Position numbers and translations under genes: made by a program. Under the pieces are notes generated by a model, which saw nothing but the letters and a program-made list of their open reading frames with translations, was not told where the DNA came from and searched no databases. Of a stretch of DNA of 11,031 nt, positions 1-5,673 are shown one piece after another (position 1 is the first letter of the stretch; the number at the start of each line of letters is the position of its first letter). This DNA is from Thermoprotei archaeon (GTDB lineage Archaea; Thermoproteota; Thermoprotei_A; Sulfolobales; Fervidicoccaceae): the NCBI GenBank assembly GCA_022759165.1, contig JAEMPT010000059.1, positions 1-11,031 on the forward strand, given 5' to 3'.

Positions 1-48
1 AGGAAATTCTCTTTTTTAGATCGGGAAGTAGGTTATTACAACTGAAAG

Positions 49-68
49 CCTCGCCATTTATGGCGGGG
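49..68 (+). repeat. Right-end-type hairpin, copy 1
   Basis: An 8-bp stem (49-56 with 61-68, one G-T pair) closes a TTTA loop. It has the same design as the hairpins at 254-276 and 486-505. The frame through it reads KASPFMAG, resembling the usual end of archaeal TnpB proteins. It lacks the TAGYTCA boundary seen at copies 3, 4 and 5. Confidence 0.55.
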
Positions 69-184
69 ATGATAAAAGCTTACAGTTTTCTTTCCTTAAT
101 TGCTTTTGATGATGAGTAAGATTCGAATTACGGTTGCCCCTAAGCTCTTGGATGCGGGATCGGCAACCTCTCAAGTAAGTTAAG

Positions 185-253
185 ATGGGGGAATCTCTGA
201 CCCCCCTAAATGCCCTTCAAATGACAGAAGTAATCCCGAACAGAAGAAAATAA
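185..253 (+). pseudogene. tnpB C-terminal scrap
   Basis: This is a 22-codon open stretch, MGESLTPLNALQ followed by MTEVIPNRRK and a stop, lying directly before the second hairpin. The frame then continues past the stop through the hairpin as PPPFRTGGG, a typical TnpB tail. An NRR or NRRGEP stretch shortly before the tail is common in archaeal TnpB, so I read this as the decayed end of a tnpB gene. It has no catalytic part and no credible start of its own. It could be chance, because the matched region is very short. Confidence 0.35.
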
Positions 254-276
254 CCTCCGCCCTTTAGGACGGGAGG
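254..276 (+). repeat. Right-end-type hairpin, copy 2
   Basis: CCTCC pairs with GGAGG-type bases (254-258 with 272-276), and the inner pairs close on a TTTA loop at 263-266 with a small bulge and mismatch. The inner 14 bases (GCCCTTTAGGACGG) are identical to those of the third copy. The following bases read GAGGTCAGCG, which differs from the TAGYTCA boundary of copies 3-5, so this probably comes from another subfamily. Confidence 0.55.
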
Positions 277-322
277 AGGTCAGCGAATACGAAACCACGA
301 CTTAAAGGTAGTTAAATTATAA

Positions 323-498
323 CTGAAAATCTTCCCCTTCACAGCGAGGATGTTCCTATTTGCAGAAGGAAGTTCAAGCATAATCATAGCCCGCAGGGCA
401 ATGAGCTCTGCGGGATGGGGGAGAGGTGAGCCCCCCAAACAAGCAAATGAGGCTAAAGGCGAGAAGCCCAGCTGAACGGTGGAAGCCTCGCCCTTTAG
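323..498 (+). pseudogene. tnpB C-terminal remnant with frameshift
   Basis: The frame opens after a TAA at 320-322 and runs to a TGA at 473-475, reading ...RRAMSSAGWGRGEPPKQANEA... near its end. One base appears to be missing around 467-470. Shifting frame there continues as QLNGGSLAL and stops at 496-498. The repaired reading, GEPPKQANEAKGEKPQLNGG, aligns with the intact - strand scrap at 2696-2785 (GEPPEPANEAGGAKHQLNTG). That alignment is the basis for calling it tnpB and for locating the frameshift. The RuvC-like nuclease and zinc-ribbon parts are absent, so no nuclease can be made. The sequence could still serve as part of an omega RNA scaffold for a TnpB encoded elsewhere. Confidence 0.6.
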
Positions 499-512
499 GA
501 CGGGGTAGCTCA
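486..512 (+). repeat. Right-end-type hairpin, copy 3, with TAGCTCA boundary
   Basis: The stem is 486-493 with 498-505 (one C-A mismatch) around a TTTA loop, followed by TAGCTCA at 506-512. The same hairpin-plus-TAGYTCA arrangement occurs at 2691-2717 and 10880-10906 on the opposite strand. The flanking sequences diverge right after this motif, which suggests it marks the outer edge of the element. Confidence 0.6.
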
Positions 513-526
513 TATCTCAATCAGCC

Positions 527-568
527 GTGAAGACTTCACATCGGTGAAAGCGTATCATATAAATATAG
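527..568. promoter_or_regulatory. Palindrome next to a TATA-like box, no obvious gene
   Basis: GTGAAG-A-CTTCAC (527-539) is a perfect 6-bp inverted repeat around one base. Its right arm is repeated inverted again at 535-548 (TTCAC, four bases, GTGAA). A TATA-like stretch, CATATAAATATAG, follows at 556-568. The arrangement looks like an operator beside a promoter, but neither strand has a convincing gene close by; the next + strand gene has its own nearer TATA-like box. It may serve an unrecognised small RNA, be a leftover of the mobile-element region, or be chance in AT-rich DNA. Confidence 0.25.
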
Positions 569-680
569 AGCAGTTTCGTTGCCAATTTGAATAAGATGGG
601 ACACGATAGTATTATTAAACATTGAGAAGCAAAAATCAATTAAAAGCACAAAAAATAAACGGCAACGGAATCCGGCCTGC

Positions 681-698
681 TATATATTGAATATAAAT
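681..698 (+). promoter_or_regulatory. TATA-like box of the operon starting at 811
   Basis: TATATATTGAATATAAAT is the strongest TATA-like stretch upstream of the first operon. Using the usual archaeal spacing of about 25 bases, transcription would begin around 710-722. That leaves a leader of roughly 90-100 bases before the first annotated start, unusually long for Thermoproteota, where leaders are commonly short or absent. Confidence 0.45.
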
Positions 699-714
699 CC
701 GAAAATGGGCACAC

Positions 715-730
715 TCCCACCTAGGAGGGA
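715..730 (+). promoter_or_regulatory. Leader palindrome containing a strong Shine-Dalgarno motif
   Basis: TCCCaCCTAGGaGGGA is an imperfect 16-base palindrome (one A-A mismatch) lying about where transcription should start. Its right half contains AGGAGGG, a near-perfect ribosome-binding motif, yet the annotated gene starts 82 bases further on. The only suitable start at the right distance is a TTG at 741 that opens a 27-codon frame ending at 824. Either the hairpin masks a ribosome site for a leader peptide or it is a DNA-level operator. Confidence 0.3.
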
Positions 731-810
731 AAGGTCCGCCTTGGATCTCATTTATTATTTGGCGATGATTTTGTCTTCGATCGCTGATCATCGTGATGAG
801 GGCGTTGATT

Positions 811-1020
811 ATGAGCCAAAATGAAGACAGGCTGAACCTTATCGAAGAGTATGAAATAAATGGAGTTAAACGGTTCAAATTCAGAGACACGAGGACAGGT
901 ATAGTAATTAATGTCTCGGGTCGAGATGAAAATGATGCCAAAAAGAGGGCCGCTCAAATCTCCGTGCTTATTTTAGGAGAGGAGGAAGGTAAAATTGCCA
1001 ATAGTACAGATAGTAGTTGA
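811..1020 (+). CDS. Small conserved-looking protein of unknown function
   Basis: The 69-residue product is charged and soluble, with no signal peptide or membrane segment. It begins MSQNEDRLNLIEEYE. The pattern suggests two or three beta strands (IEEYEING, VKRFKFRD, GIVINVSG) followed by a helix (DENDAKKRAAQISVLIL) and a polar tail. I do not recognise a family. I chose the ATG at 811 because GAGGG at 798-802 lies eight bases upstream of it; GTG 793 or ATG 796 in the same frame would add six or five residues but have no good ribosome site. Its last 26 bases overlap the next gene, which is strong evidence that the two are translated together. As first gene of the operon with the SecB-like and ThrRS-ed genes it may be linked to one of them, but that is inference only. 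Confidence 0.6.
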   Translation: MSQNEDRLNLIEEYEINGVKRFKFRDTRTGIVINVSGRDENDAKKRAAQISVLILGEEEGKIANSTDSS

Positions 1021-1402
1021 GAGGATAAACGGAGAAAGAATTTCTGAGGCACTGCCGCCTATGTTCAGATACAACACACAGTTGAGTGTCACGAAGATAA
1101 GCGAAGATCCCTCTTCTGGAGTAGGAATTTATGAGTTCAAGGTAAATTTAACCTCCGATCCCATGGCGGCTTCAATAAGCCTGGGAGGGAAGGCTAAGAT
1201 ACAGGCACAGGGAAACGACGAGAGGGTAGAGTTATTTGAAAAAAGGAAGCAGGACGAGAGGGTAGCGATCGTATCTTCATTGATCTTTCCGCACGCACTA
1301 ACTTCGCTGATAATTATTTCGAGAGAGCTTCAGGTCCCTCCTCCTATTCCGGCGATTCAGCCACAGCAACAAGGGGAGAAAAAAAGCTTCCTCTCGATGT
1401 AA
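995..1402 (+). CDS. Hypothetical protein, possibly SecB-like fold
   Basis: This is a 135-residue soluble protein starting at TTG, placed six bases after the run GGAGAGGAGGAAGG, one of the best ribosome sites in the window. Residues 25-72 alternate as beta strands (YNTQLSVTKI, GIYEFKVNL, ISLGGKAKIQA). A helix-like stretch follows at 90-112 with the run SSLIFPHALTSLIIISREL, and then VPPPIPAI. That order, and the way LIFPHA...ISREL...PPPIPAI lines up by eye with the ILFPYAR...PV region near the end of bacterial SecB, suggests a SecB-like chaperone fold; archaeal SecB-like proteins are known, for example in Methanocaldococcus. The similarity is weak and unverified. The last 15 residues are a polar, Gln-rich tail. 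The gene overlaps the preceding one and lies 13 bases before ThrRS-ed, so all three are probably co-transcribed. Confidence 0.7.
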   Translation: MPIVQIVVERINGERISEALPPMFRYNTQLSVTKISEDPSSGVGIYEFKVNLTSDPMAASISLGGKAKIQAQGNDERVELFEKRKQDERVAIVSSLIFPHALTSLIIISRELQVPPPIPAIQPQQQGEKKSFLSM

Positions 1403-1415
1403 GCGGGGAATTTTA

Positions 1416-2621
1416 ATGAGGATTCTCCAAATTCATGCTAAGAAGTTCTACTACAAAGCAACGGAAAAGGCTTTGCAAATCGCGGAAAACGTTGGAGAAA
1501 GCTCAAAGGAAATTGAAGACGTTCTAGTAGCATTCTCATCGATCGAGGTGGGGGATGACCAGGATCTCGCAAGAGAAGCGGCGAGGGGGATATGCGACCA
1601 TGCTTCTAAGGTAAAAGCTTCTGCTATCGTCATATATCCGTATGCCCACCTCTCCAGCTCGCTAGAATCTCCCGAAAAATCCTTCGAAATTCTGAAGGTT
1701 TTAGAGAGTGAAACCAAGGCGTGTTATGAAAGGGTGATAAGGGCTCCCTTTGGCTGGTACAAGGAGTTTTCACTCGAAGCTTATGGTCATCCTTTAGCCG
1801 AACTATCTAGAGGATACGAGAAAGATAGAGAAGAGGCAATCATCAGACTATCGAGGAGCATGCATGACAAGCTATTGACCGATTACCTACCAAGGTTTGG
1901 ATTAAAGCCGAACAAGCATGCTCTCGTCATAGACGATCCATGGTCACTTCTATTACATCAGAACGGGTTATTTAAAGCGAGCTATTGCTTTAGCGAGGAT
2001 CTCAGGAAAGCCTTAAGCGCTTGCCCAAATGGCGGATCGTTTCTCCTCACGATTAGACCTGGAGGAGAAAAGTTGTTGGAATTGGCTTTGCCTGATTTCA
2101 GCCTACCAAAAGGAGAAGAATATGGTGTTATGAAGCTTGAAAAAAGAGGAGATCTTCTATACGCCGAGCATGGTGTTGATGCCTCGTTCCCTATAAAGGC
2201 TTTTTCCGGAAAAAGCGAATATCTTTTTTTAAACAGCTTTATCATATCTCTCGTGGTAGACAGATTGCTTGCTCTTGAGGATAAGGGGGAAATTTCTCCA
2301 GAGCTTCCAATTAGCATCTCTCCTTATCAGGCAGTTTTGCTAAAAGTAGGAAACGTTTCAGCTTCTTACATAGAGAGAATAGCTAAAGGGGTAAGCGAGG
2401 CTGGGTTGTCTAGAGTTTTCATCGATCAATCCTCAGCGAAGCTCGGAGAAAAGCTTAGGCAATGGGGCATGAGGTGGACTCCATTTATTATCATAGTCGG
2501 TGAAAAGGAGGAGCAAAGTGGGACAGTTATACTTAGAATTAGAAAGACAGGGCTTCAGATGCCATTGAAGGTGGAGAATATAGGCGAGGAATTGAGGAGT
2601 ATCATTAGAGAGGGCAGATGA
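1416..2621 (+). CDS. Threonyl-tRNA editing protein ThrRS-ed (no synthetase core)
   Basis: This protein should hydrolyse Ser mischarged onto tRNA-Thr, acting in trans for a catalytic ThrRS encoded elsewhere. Residues 1-140 match the archaeal ThrRS N-terminal editing domain (D-aminoacyl-tRNA deacylase fold): MRILQIHA at the start, YPYAHLSS (His78), APFGWYKEF (Lys116) and GHPLAELSR (Glu129), the positions used for catalysis in the Pyrococcus domain. Residues about 295-401 look like the class II anticodon-binding domain (SPYQAVLLKVGN, RLG-like KLGEKLRQWG, IIVGEKEEQSGTV). The middle, about 145-290, lacks class II motifs 2 and 3 and is much shorter than a catalytic core. This editing-plus-anticodon architecture is known from several crenarchaea that split ThrRS into two proteins. 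A GGGG ribosome site lies seven bases before the ATG. It is the last gene of its operon. I give no symbol because naming varies. Confidence 0.88.
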   Translation: MRILQIHAKKFYYKATEKALQIAENVGESSKEIEDVLVAFSSIEVGDDQDLAREAARGICDHASKVKASAIVIYPYAHLSSSLESPEKSFEILKVLESETKACYERVIRAPFGWYKEFSLEAYGHPLAELSRGYEKDREEAIIRLSRSMHDKLLTDYLPRFGLKPNKHALVIDDPWSLLLHQNGLFKASYCFSEDLRKALSACPNGGSFLLTIRPGGEKLLELALPDFSLPKGEEYGVMKLEKRGDLLYAEHGVDASFPIKAFSGKSEYLFLNSFIISLVVDRLLALEDKGEISPELPISISPYQAVLLKVGNVSASYIERIAKGVSEAGLSRVFIDQSSAKLGEKLRQWGMRWTPFIIIVGEKEEQSGTVILRIRKTGLQMPLKVENIGEELRSIIREGR

Positions 2622-2690
2622 TGAGGACACTATAAGTGAGCCTTAGCCAATGATCTGGTGAACCTCCCCTGATGCTCCTTCGTATTTTCA

Positions 2691-2717
2691 GTGAGCTACT
2701 CGCCCTGAAGGATGGGG
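2691..2717 (-). repeat. Right-end-type hairpin, copy 4
   Basis: The imperfect stem (2699-2705 with 2710-2716) encloses a four-base loop. On the - strand it is followed by TAGCTCAC, the boundary motif also found at copies 3 and 5. The - strand sequence beyond it, starting near 2690, would occupy the guide position if a TnpB used this end as omega RNA scaffold. Confidence 0.5.
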
Positions 2718-2785
2718 CTTCCAGTGTTTAGCTGGTGCTTTGCGCCTCCAGCCTCATTTGCTGGTTCGGGGGGCTCACCGCACCC
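2696..2785 (-). pseudogene. tnpB C-terminal scrap abutting the EamA gene
   Basis: Read on the - strand, 29 codons encode GCGEPPEPANEAGGAK then HQLNTGSPILQGE and a TAG stop, a classic archaeal TnpB C-terminus of the GEPP...NEAG...QLN...GSP type. Nothing of the upstream tnpB body remains: the scrap begins immediately after the TGA of the EamA transporter gene and lies in the same reading frame. Homology with the + strand remnant at 323-498 extends over the whole length at the DNA level. The element end seems to have been joined onto the 3' end of the transporter gene by deletion or recombination. Readthrough of the TGA would append the 29 residues, but I see no sign that this happens. Confidence 0.7.
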
Positions 2786-3679
2786 TCAATTACCATTATT
2801 GGTTCTCATGACCGAAAGAAATACGCCCGAGATAGCCACCGAAAGACCCAGGATCTGAAGCAGTTCTAGAGGAATATGCTGATAAATCGATTGTATCAAA
2901 AGCACTGATATAGGTACAAGATAACTGCTCACAGTTGCTACTTCCACTCCCTCATAAACGATAAGCTTATTCCAAGAGAGGAATTGAAAAACCCCTCCAA
3001 TCACTGAGAACCAGAAAAGGTCAAAGACTTGCCGAGGCTCCAGTATACCTGTTTTAACTGTCGGATCGATTATAGCCAAGGGAACCGATATCGCTGCCAC
3101 AACTGAAAAGATAGATGCATTCTCCTCTATAACATCCGTCTCTTTTCTGGTCCTATAAAGAACCGAGTATGCTGCCCAGAAAAATGCGTTGAGAAACGAG
3201 ATGAGGGATCCCCTAAGCGTGCTGCCAGACGAGAGCGGAATCGAATATAAGATAAACCCCGACATTGATATGATGGCTCCCCAAAGATTCGCTCTTTCCT
3301 TTAGCAAAATTTTTCCAAGCAGAGAGGCTATTACTGGCATAGAATAGCTAATTACGATTGAGTCTCCTGGAGTGAGCAAAGTAAGGCTAAGAAGCCAAAG
3401 TATAGTACTAATATATATAAAGAGCCCCATAGTCGCTTCAAATACGCCTATTTTCGGCCTTTTTTTATAAAGCACTAGAAGAAATGCAGCCATCGTAGCA
3501 AATCGTATGGCAGTTAGGGAAAATGGGCTGGCAACATAAAGTAGATCTTTTGCTACGAAGTTGAGCGGAATGCTCGCTATAGCATAAACGGCGAAATACT
3601 TATATCCATTGTTCAAGGCAACGCCCTCAAATCTCGTTGTCTCCGTTAAAGTTTTAAAAAGGATTATCCTTTCGCTCAA
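2786..3679 (-). CDS. EamA/DMT-superfamily transporter
   Basis: The protein is strongly hydrophobic, with about ten membrane segments in two repeats of five, as in drug/metabolite transporters. The first repeat ends with LLKERANLWGAIISMSGFIL (123-142), the typical EamA Gly-Glu-Arg-type loop and following helix. The second ends at LQILGLSVAISGVFLSV. The substrate cannot be told. The TTG start at 3679 gives 297 residues but has no ribosome site, and its first 21 residues are polar. An in-frame TTG at 3616 (276 residues) has GAGGG seven bases upstream and a TATA-like TTTTTAAAACTTTAA about 35 bases upstream (3645-3660). It starts just before the first membrane segment and may be the real start. 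The gene is divergent from glmS, and a tnpB scrap follows its stop codon directly. Confidence 0.8.
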   Translation of the reverse strand: MSERIILFKTLTETTRFEGVALNNGYKYFAVYAIASIPLNFVAKDLLYVASPFSLTAIRFATMAAFLLVLYKKRPKIGVFEATMGLFIYISTILWLLSLTLLTPGDSIVISYSMPVIASLLGKILLKERANLWGAIISMSGFILYSIPLSSGSTLRGSLISFLNAFFWAAYSVLYRTRKETDVIEENASIFSVVAAISVPLAIIDPTVKTGILEPRQVFDLFWFSVIGGVFQFLSWNKLIVYEGVEVATVSSYLVPISVLLIQSIYQHIPLELLQILGLSVAISGVFLSVMRTNNGN

Positions 3680-3753
3680 TCCATGTAAATATTATCATAG
3701 AAATTATCGCATAACAGAAAACCTCGTCGCGACATTGGAGGGTCTGCTTCGCT

Positions 3754-3764
3754 AAAGATATAAG
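3754..3764 (+). promoter_or_regulatory. TATA-like box of the glmS operon
   Basis: AAAGATATAAG lies about 61 bases before the glmS start, so transcription would begin near 3785. A second AT-rich candidate, CATTAAAGTT (3781-3790), would give a start near 3812 and a leader of only about 13 bases. AGGTG at 3811-3815 could serve as a weak ribosome site. Confidence 0.4.
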
Positions 3765-3824
3765 AAAGCCTGATGAAAAACATTAAAGTTCGTTTGTGTA
3801 AAAAAACTGCAGGTGCTTTAGGAC

Positions 3825-5666
3825 TTGTGCGGCATCATCGGCGTTACATGCAACCCTTCTGCTAACGCGCCAACAAGGGCATCTATTATCATAACAAAAG
3901 CGCTTAAATCGCTTGAATATAGGGGCTATGACAGCGTTGGGATCGCCTTGATAGACCCATCTTCGGGAAAGCTAATAGTGAAGAAAAGCGATGGAATGCT
4001 TGACAAGGTCTCGAAGGAATACGGATTTGAAGGCACTCCTGGGTTTGTGGGGATTGGGCACACTCGATGGGCAACTCATGGTCCCCCAACTCAAATTAAT
4101 GCGCACCCTCATACAGATTGCAAGGAAGAGATAGCAATTGTACATAACGGCATTGTGAAAAACTTCTTAGAGTTGAAGAAGGATCTCGCTTCCAAGGGGC
4201 ACTCCTTTAAGAGCGAGACCGATACCGAAATTGTCGCGCACCTCCTAGAAGAGCTTTCCAACAGAAACAATGACTTCTTCAATGCTCTCAAAAGAGCCAT
4301 TTCCATGGTAGAGGGTAGCTATGCTATAGCTGTGATAACGAAAAAGGAGCCTGACAAGATATTTTTCGCTAGGAAGGAGAGCCCATTAATAGTTGGTCTA
4401 TCTAAGAATTTGAACTTACTAGCCAGCGACATTCCAGCGATGTTGGACTATACGAGTTCCTTTATACCTCTATCGGATGGGGAGGTTGGATGGATTTCTC
4501 CTAGCGATGTACACATTGAAAACCTCAACGGAGAAATAATAGACACGAAGAAAAGGATAGTTACCGTGGACTGGAAGTCAGACATGGTTAGGAAAAGCGG
4601 ATACCCCCACTTCATGATAAAAGAAATTCACGAGCAGCCACAGGTTTTGAAGAACACATATGATGGTTTGATGAGCGATGATATCTTAGACAGGGCCGCT
4701 GATGTTTTGGCTTCCGGCGAAAGGATCTTTGTAACTGCCGCTGGGACCAGCTACCACGCTTCCCTCATCCTCAAACTTTTCATTGAGAGGCTCACGGGCA
4801 GGATAGTTTATCCATTTATAGCATCAGAGTATAGGGTAGTAGAGAATCTCGCCCATAAGGGAGACGTTATAATAGCCGTTAGCCAAAGCGGCGAGACAAT
4901 AGATACAATGAAGGGACTAAGAGCCTTCAAGGCAAGGGGTGCAATTGCAATGTCGATAACCAACGTGATGGGAAGTACAATAGGGAGAGAATCAGACTTC
5001 ACAATCCCTATGAGAGCGGGACCAGAAATCGGTGTCGCAGCCACAAAGACCTTCCTTACACAGACTCTCGTAGCATCCCTTTTATCTATAAAGCTCGCCT
5101 CTAAGCTGGGCAAAATAGGAATGGATGAAGAGAAAACGATGCTCAGCGAGCTAGCTGATGCGGGAAGAGTGGCGGGAGAAGCGATAAGCATGACGGAAGG
5201 CGTTGTGAAAAGCATGGCCGAAAGGATCCACGCAGTCCAAAACATGTATTTCCTTGGTAGAGGGCTTGGAGTCCCGCTGTCATACGAAGCAGCGCTCAAG
5301 TTAAAAGAGATTTCTTATATCCATGCGGAGGCCTATCCGGCGGGAGAGTCGAAACATGGGCCAATAGCCCTAGTCGAGCAAGGATTTCCTGTTTTTTTCA
5401 TTGTTACATCCGAGATGGTTTCTGAGCTGGAGGGAAACATAGCGGAAATGAATGCTAGAGGTGCCATGACTGTCGCTATAGCCCCTTTTAAGCTTAAGGA
5501 AAGACTGGGGACTAAAGCGATAATTGCTGTTCCAGATGCGGGTAATATGCTCGAGCCATATTCATTGACCCCTCCATTCCAGTTGCTGGCTTACTATACT
5601 GCAGTTAGGAGGGGGCATGATCCCGATAGGCCGAGAAATCTAGCAAAAACCGTTACTGTGGAGTGA
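3825..5666 (+). CDS. glmS: Glutamine--fructose-6-phosphate aminotransferase (isomerizing)
   Basis: GlmS makes glucosamine-6-phosphate and glutamate from fructose-6-phosphate and glutamine, the entry step to amino-sugar nucleotides in the cytoplasm. The start is TTG, fixed by Cys2: after removal of Met, Cys becomes the N-terminal nucleophile of the class II glutaminase domain (about 1-225). Visible motifs are CGIIGV, YRGYDSVGIA (32-41), GHTRWATHG (78-86), NAHPH (92-96) and HNGI (107-110). Two sugar isomerase (SIS) domains follow, with AGTSYHAS (306-313), SQSGETIDT (353-361) and GVAATKTFLTQ (403-413), then YEAALKLKEISYIHAEAYP with GESKHGPIAL (487-516), and the conserved end RPRNLAKTVTVE. Length (613) and motif order are normal. 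The GlmU-like gene begins seven bases after the stop, indicating an operon. Confidence 0.97.
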   Translation: MCGIIGVTCNPSANAPTRASIIITKALKSLEYRGYDSVGIALIDPSSGKLIVKKSDGMLDKVSKEYGFEGTPGFVGIGHTRWATHGPPTQINAHPHTDCKEEIAIVHNGIVKNFLELKKDLASKGHSFKSETDTEIVAHLLEELSNRNNDFFNALKRAISMVEGSYAIAVITKKEPDKIFFARKESPLIVGLSKNLNLLASDIPAMLDYTSSFIPLSDGEVGWISPSDVHIENLNGEIIDTKKRIVTVDWKSDMVRKSGYPHFMIKEIHEQPQVLKNTYDGLMSDDILDRAADVLASGERIFVTAAGTSYHASLILKLFIERLTGRIVYPFIASEYRVVENLAHKGDVIIAVSQSGETIDTMKGLRAFKARGAIAMSITNVMGSTIGRESDFTIPMRAGPEIGVAATKTFLTQTLVASLLSIKLASKLGKIGMDEEKTMLSELADAGRVAGEAISMTEGVVKSMAERIHAVQNMYFLGRGLGVPLSYEAALKLKEISYIHAEAYPAGESKHGPIALVEQGFPVFFIVTSEMVSELEGNIAEMNARGAMTVAIAPFKLKERLGTKAIIAVPDAGNMLEPYSLTPPFQLLAYYTAVRRGHDPDRPRNLAKTVTVE

Positions 5667-5673
5667 TGGGTTT

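Larger units (their letters stand above)
1..515 (+). mobile_element. Cluster of degenerate IS200/IS605-type tnpB 3' ends
   Basis: This stretch holds no intact gene. It contains three short GC-rich hairpins of one design (CCtCGCC-type stem, TTTA loop), all in the + orientation and about 200-235 bases apart. In tnpB-carrying IS200/IS605 or IS607 elements such hairpins sit at the right end, overlapping or just after the tnpB stop. Across each hairpin the + strand reads as a tnpB-like C-terminus (KASPFMAG, PPPFRTGGG, EASPFRTG), interrupted by stops and a frameshift. The third copy is clearly homologous to the - strand scrap at 2696-2785. No transposase tnpA and no TnpB RuvC or zinc-finger region is present. 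I infer several nested or successive insertions that decayed, leaving only their 3' ends. The family is inferred from the hairpin plus C-terminal motif, not from a database match. Confidence 0.6.

Noticed and set aside
49..505. Repeated hairpins considered as a CRISPR array.
   Set aside because: Only three copies, spaced more than 200 bases apart, not identical, and lying within tnpB-like reading frames.
280..513. 77-codon - strand open frame through the hairpin region.
   Set aside because: It is the antisense of the tnpB remnant and hairpin on the + strand; the protein has no recognisable features.
516..810. tRNA or other structured RNA gene in the leader region.
   Set aside because: No cloverleaf, TpsiC-like GGTTCRA motif or box B was seen; only the short palindromes reported above.
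762..835. Possible C/D box small RNA: GCGATGA (762-768), CTGA (784-787), GTGATGA (793-799), CTGA (832-835).
   Set aside because: The first box is off consensus, the second guide space is 32 bases instead of about 12, no closing stem flanks it, and it overlaps the start of a coding gene. Likely chance.
636..941. 101-codon - strand open frame opposite the leader and first small gene.
   Set aside because: It runs antisense to a gene with a good ribosome site and an overlapping downstream gene; no ribosome site or family features of its own.
1416..2621. Full threonyl-tRNA synthetase.
   Set aside because: The protein is far too short and lacks class II catalytic motifs; only the editing and anticodon-binding parts are present.
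4808..5299. 163-codon - strand open frame inside glmS.
   Set aside because: Shadow of a strongly conserved gene, with low-complexity Ser/Ala/Ile/Pro composition typical of an antisense frame.
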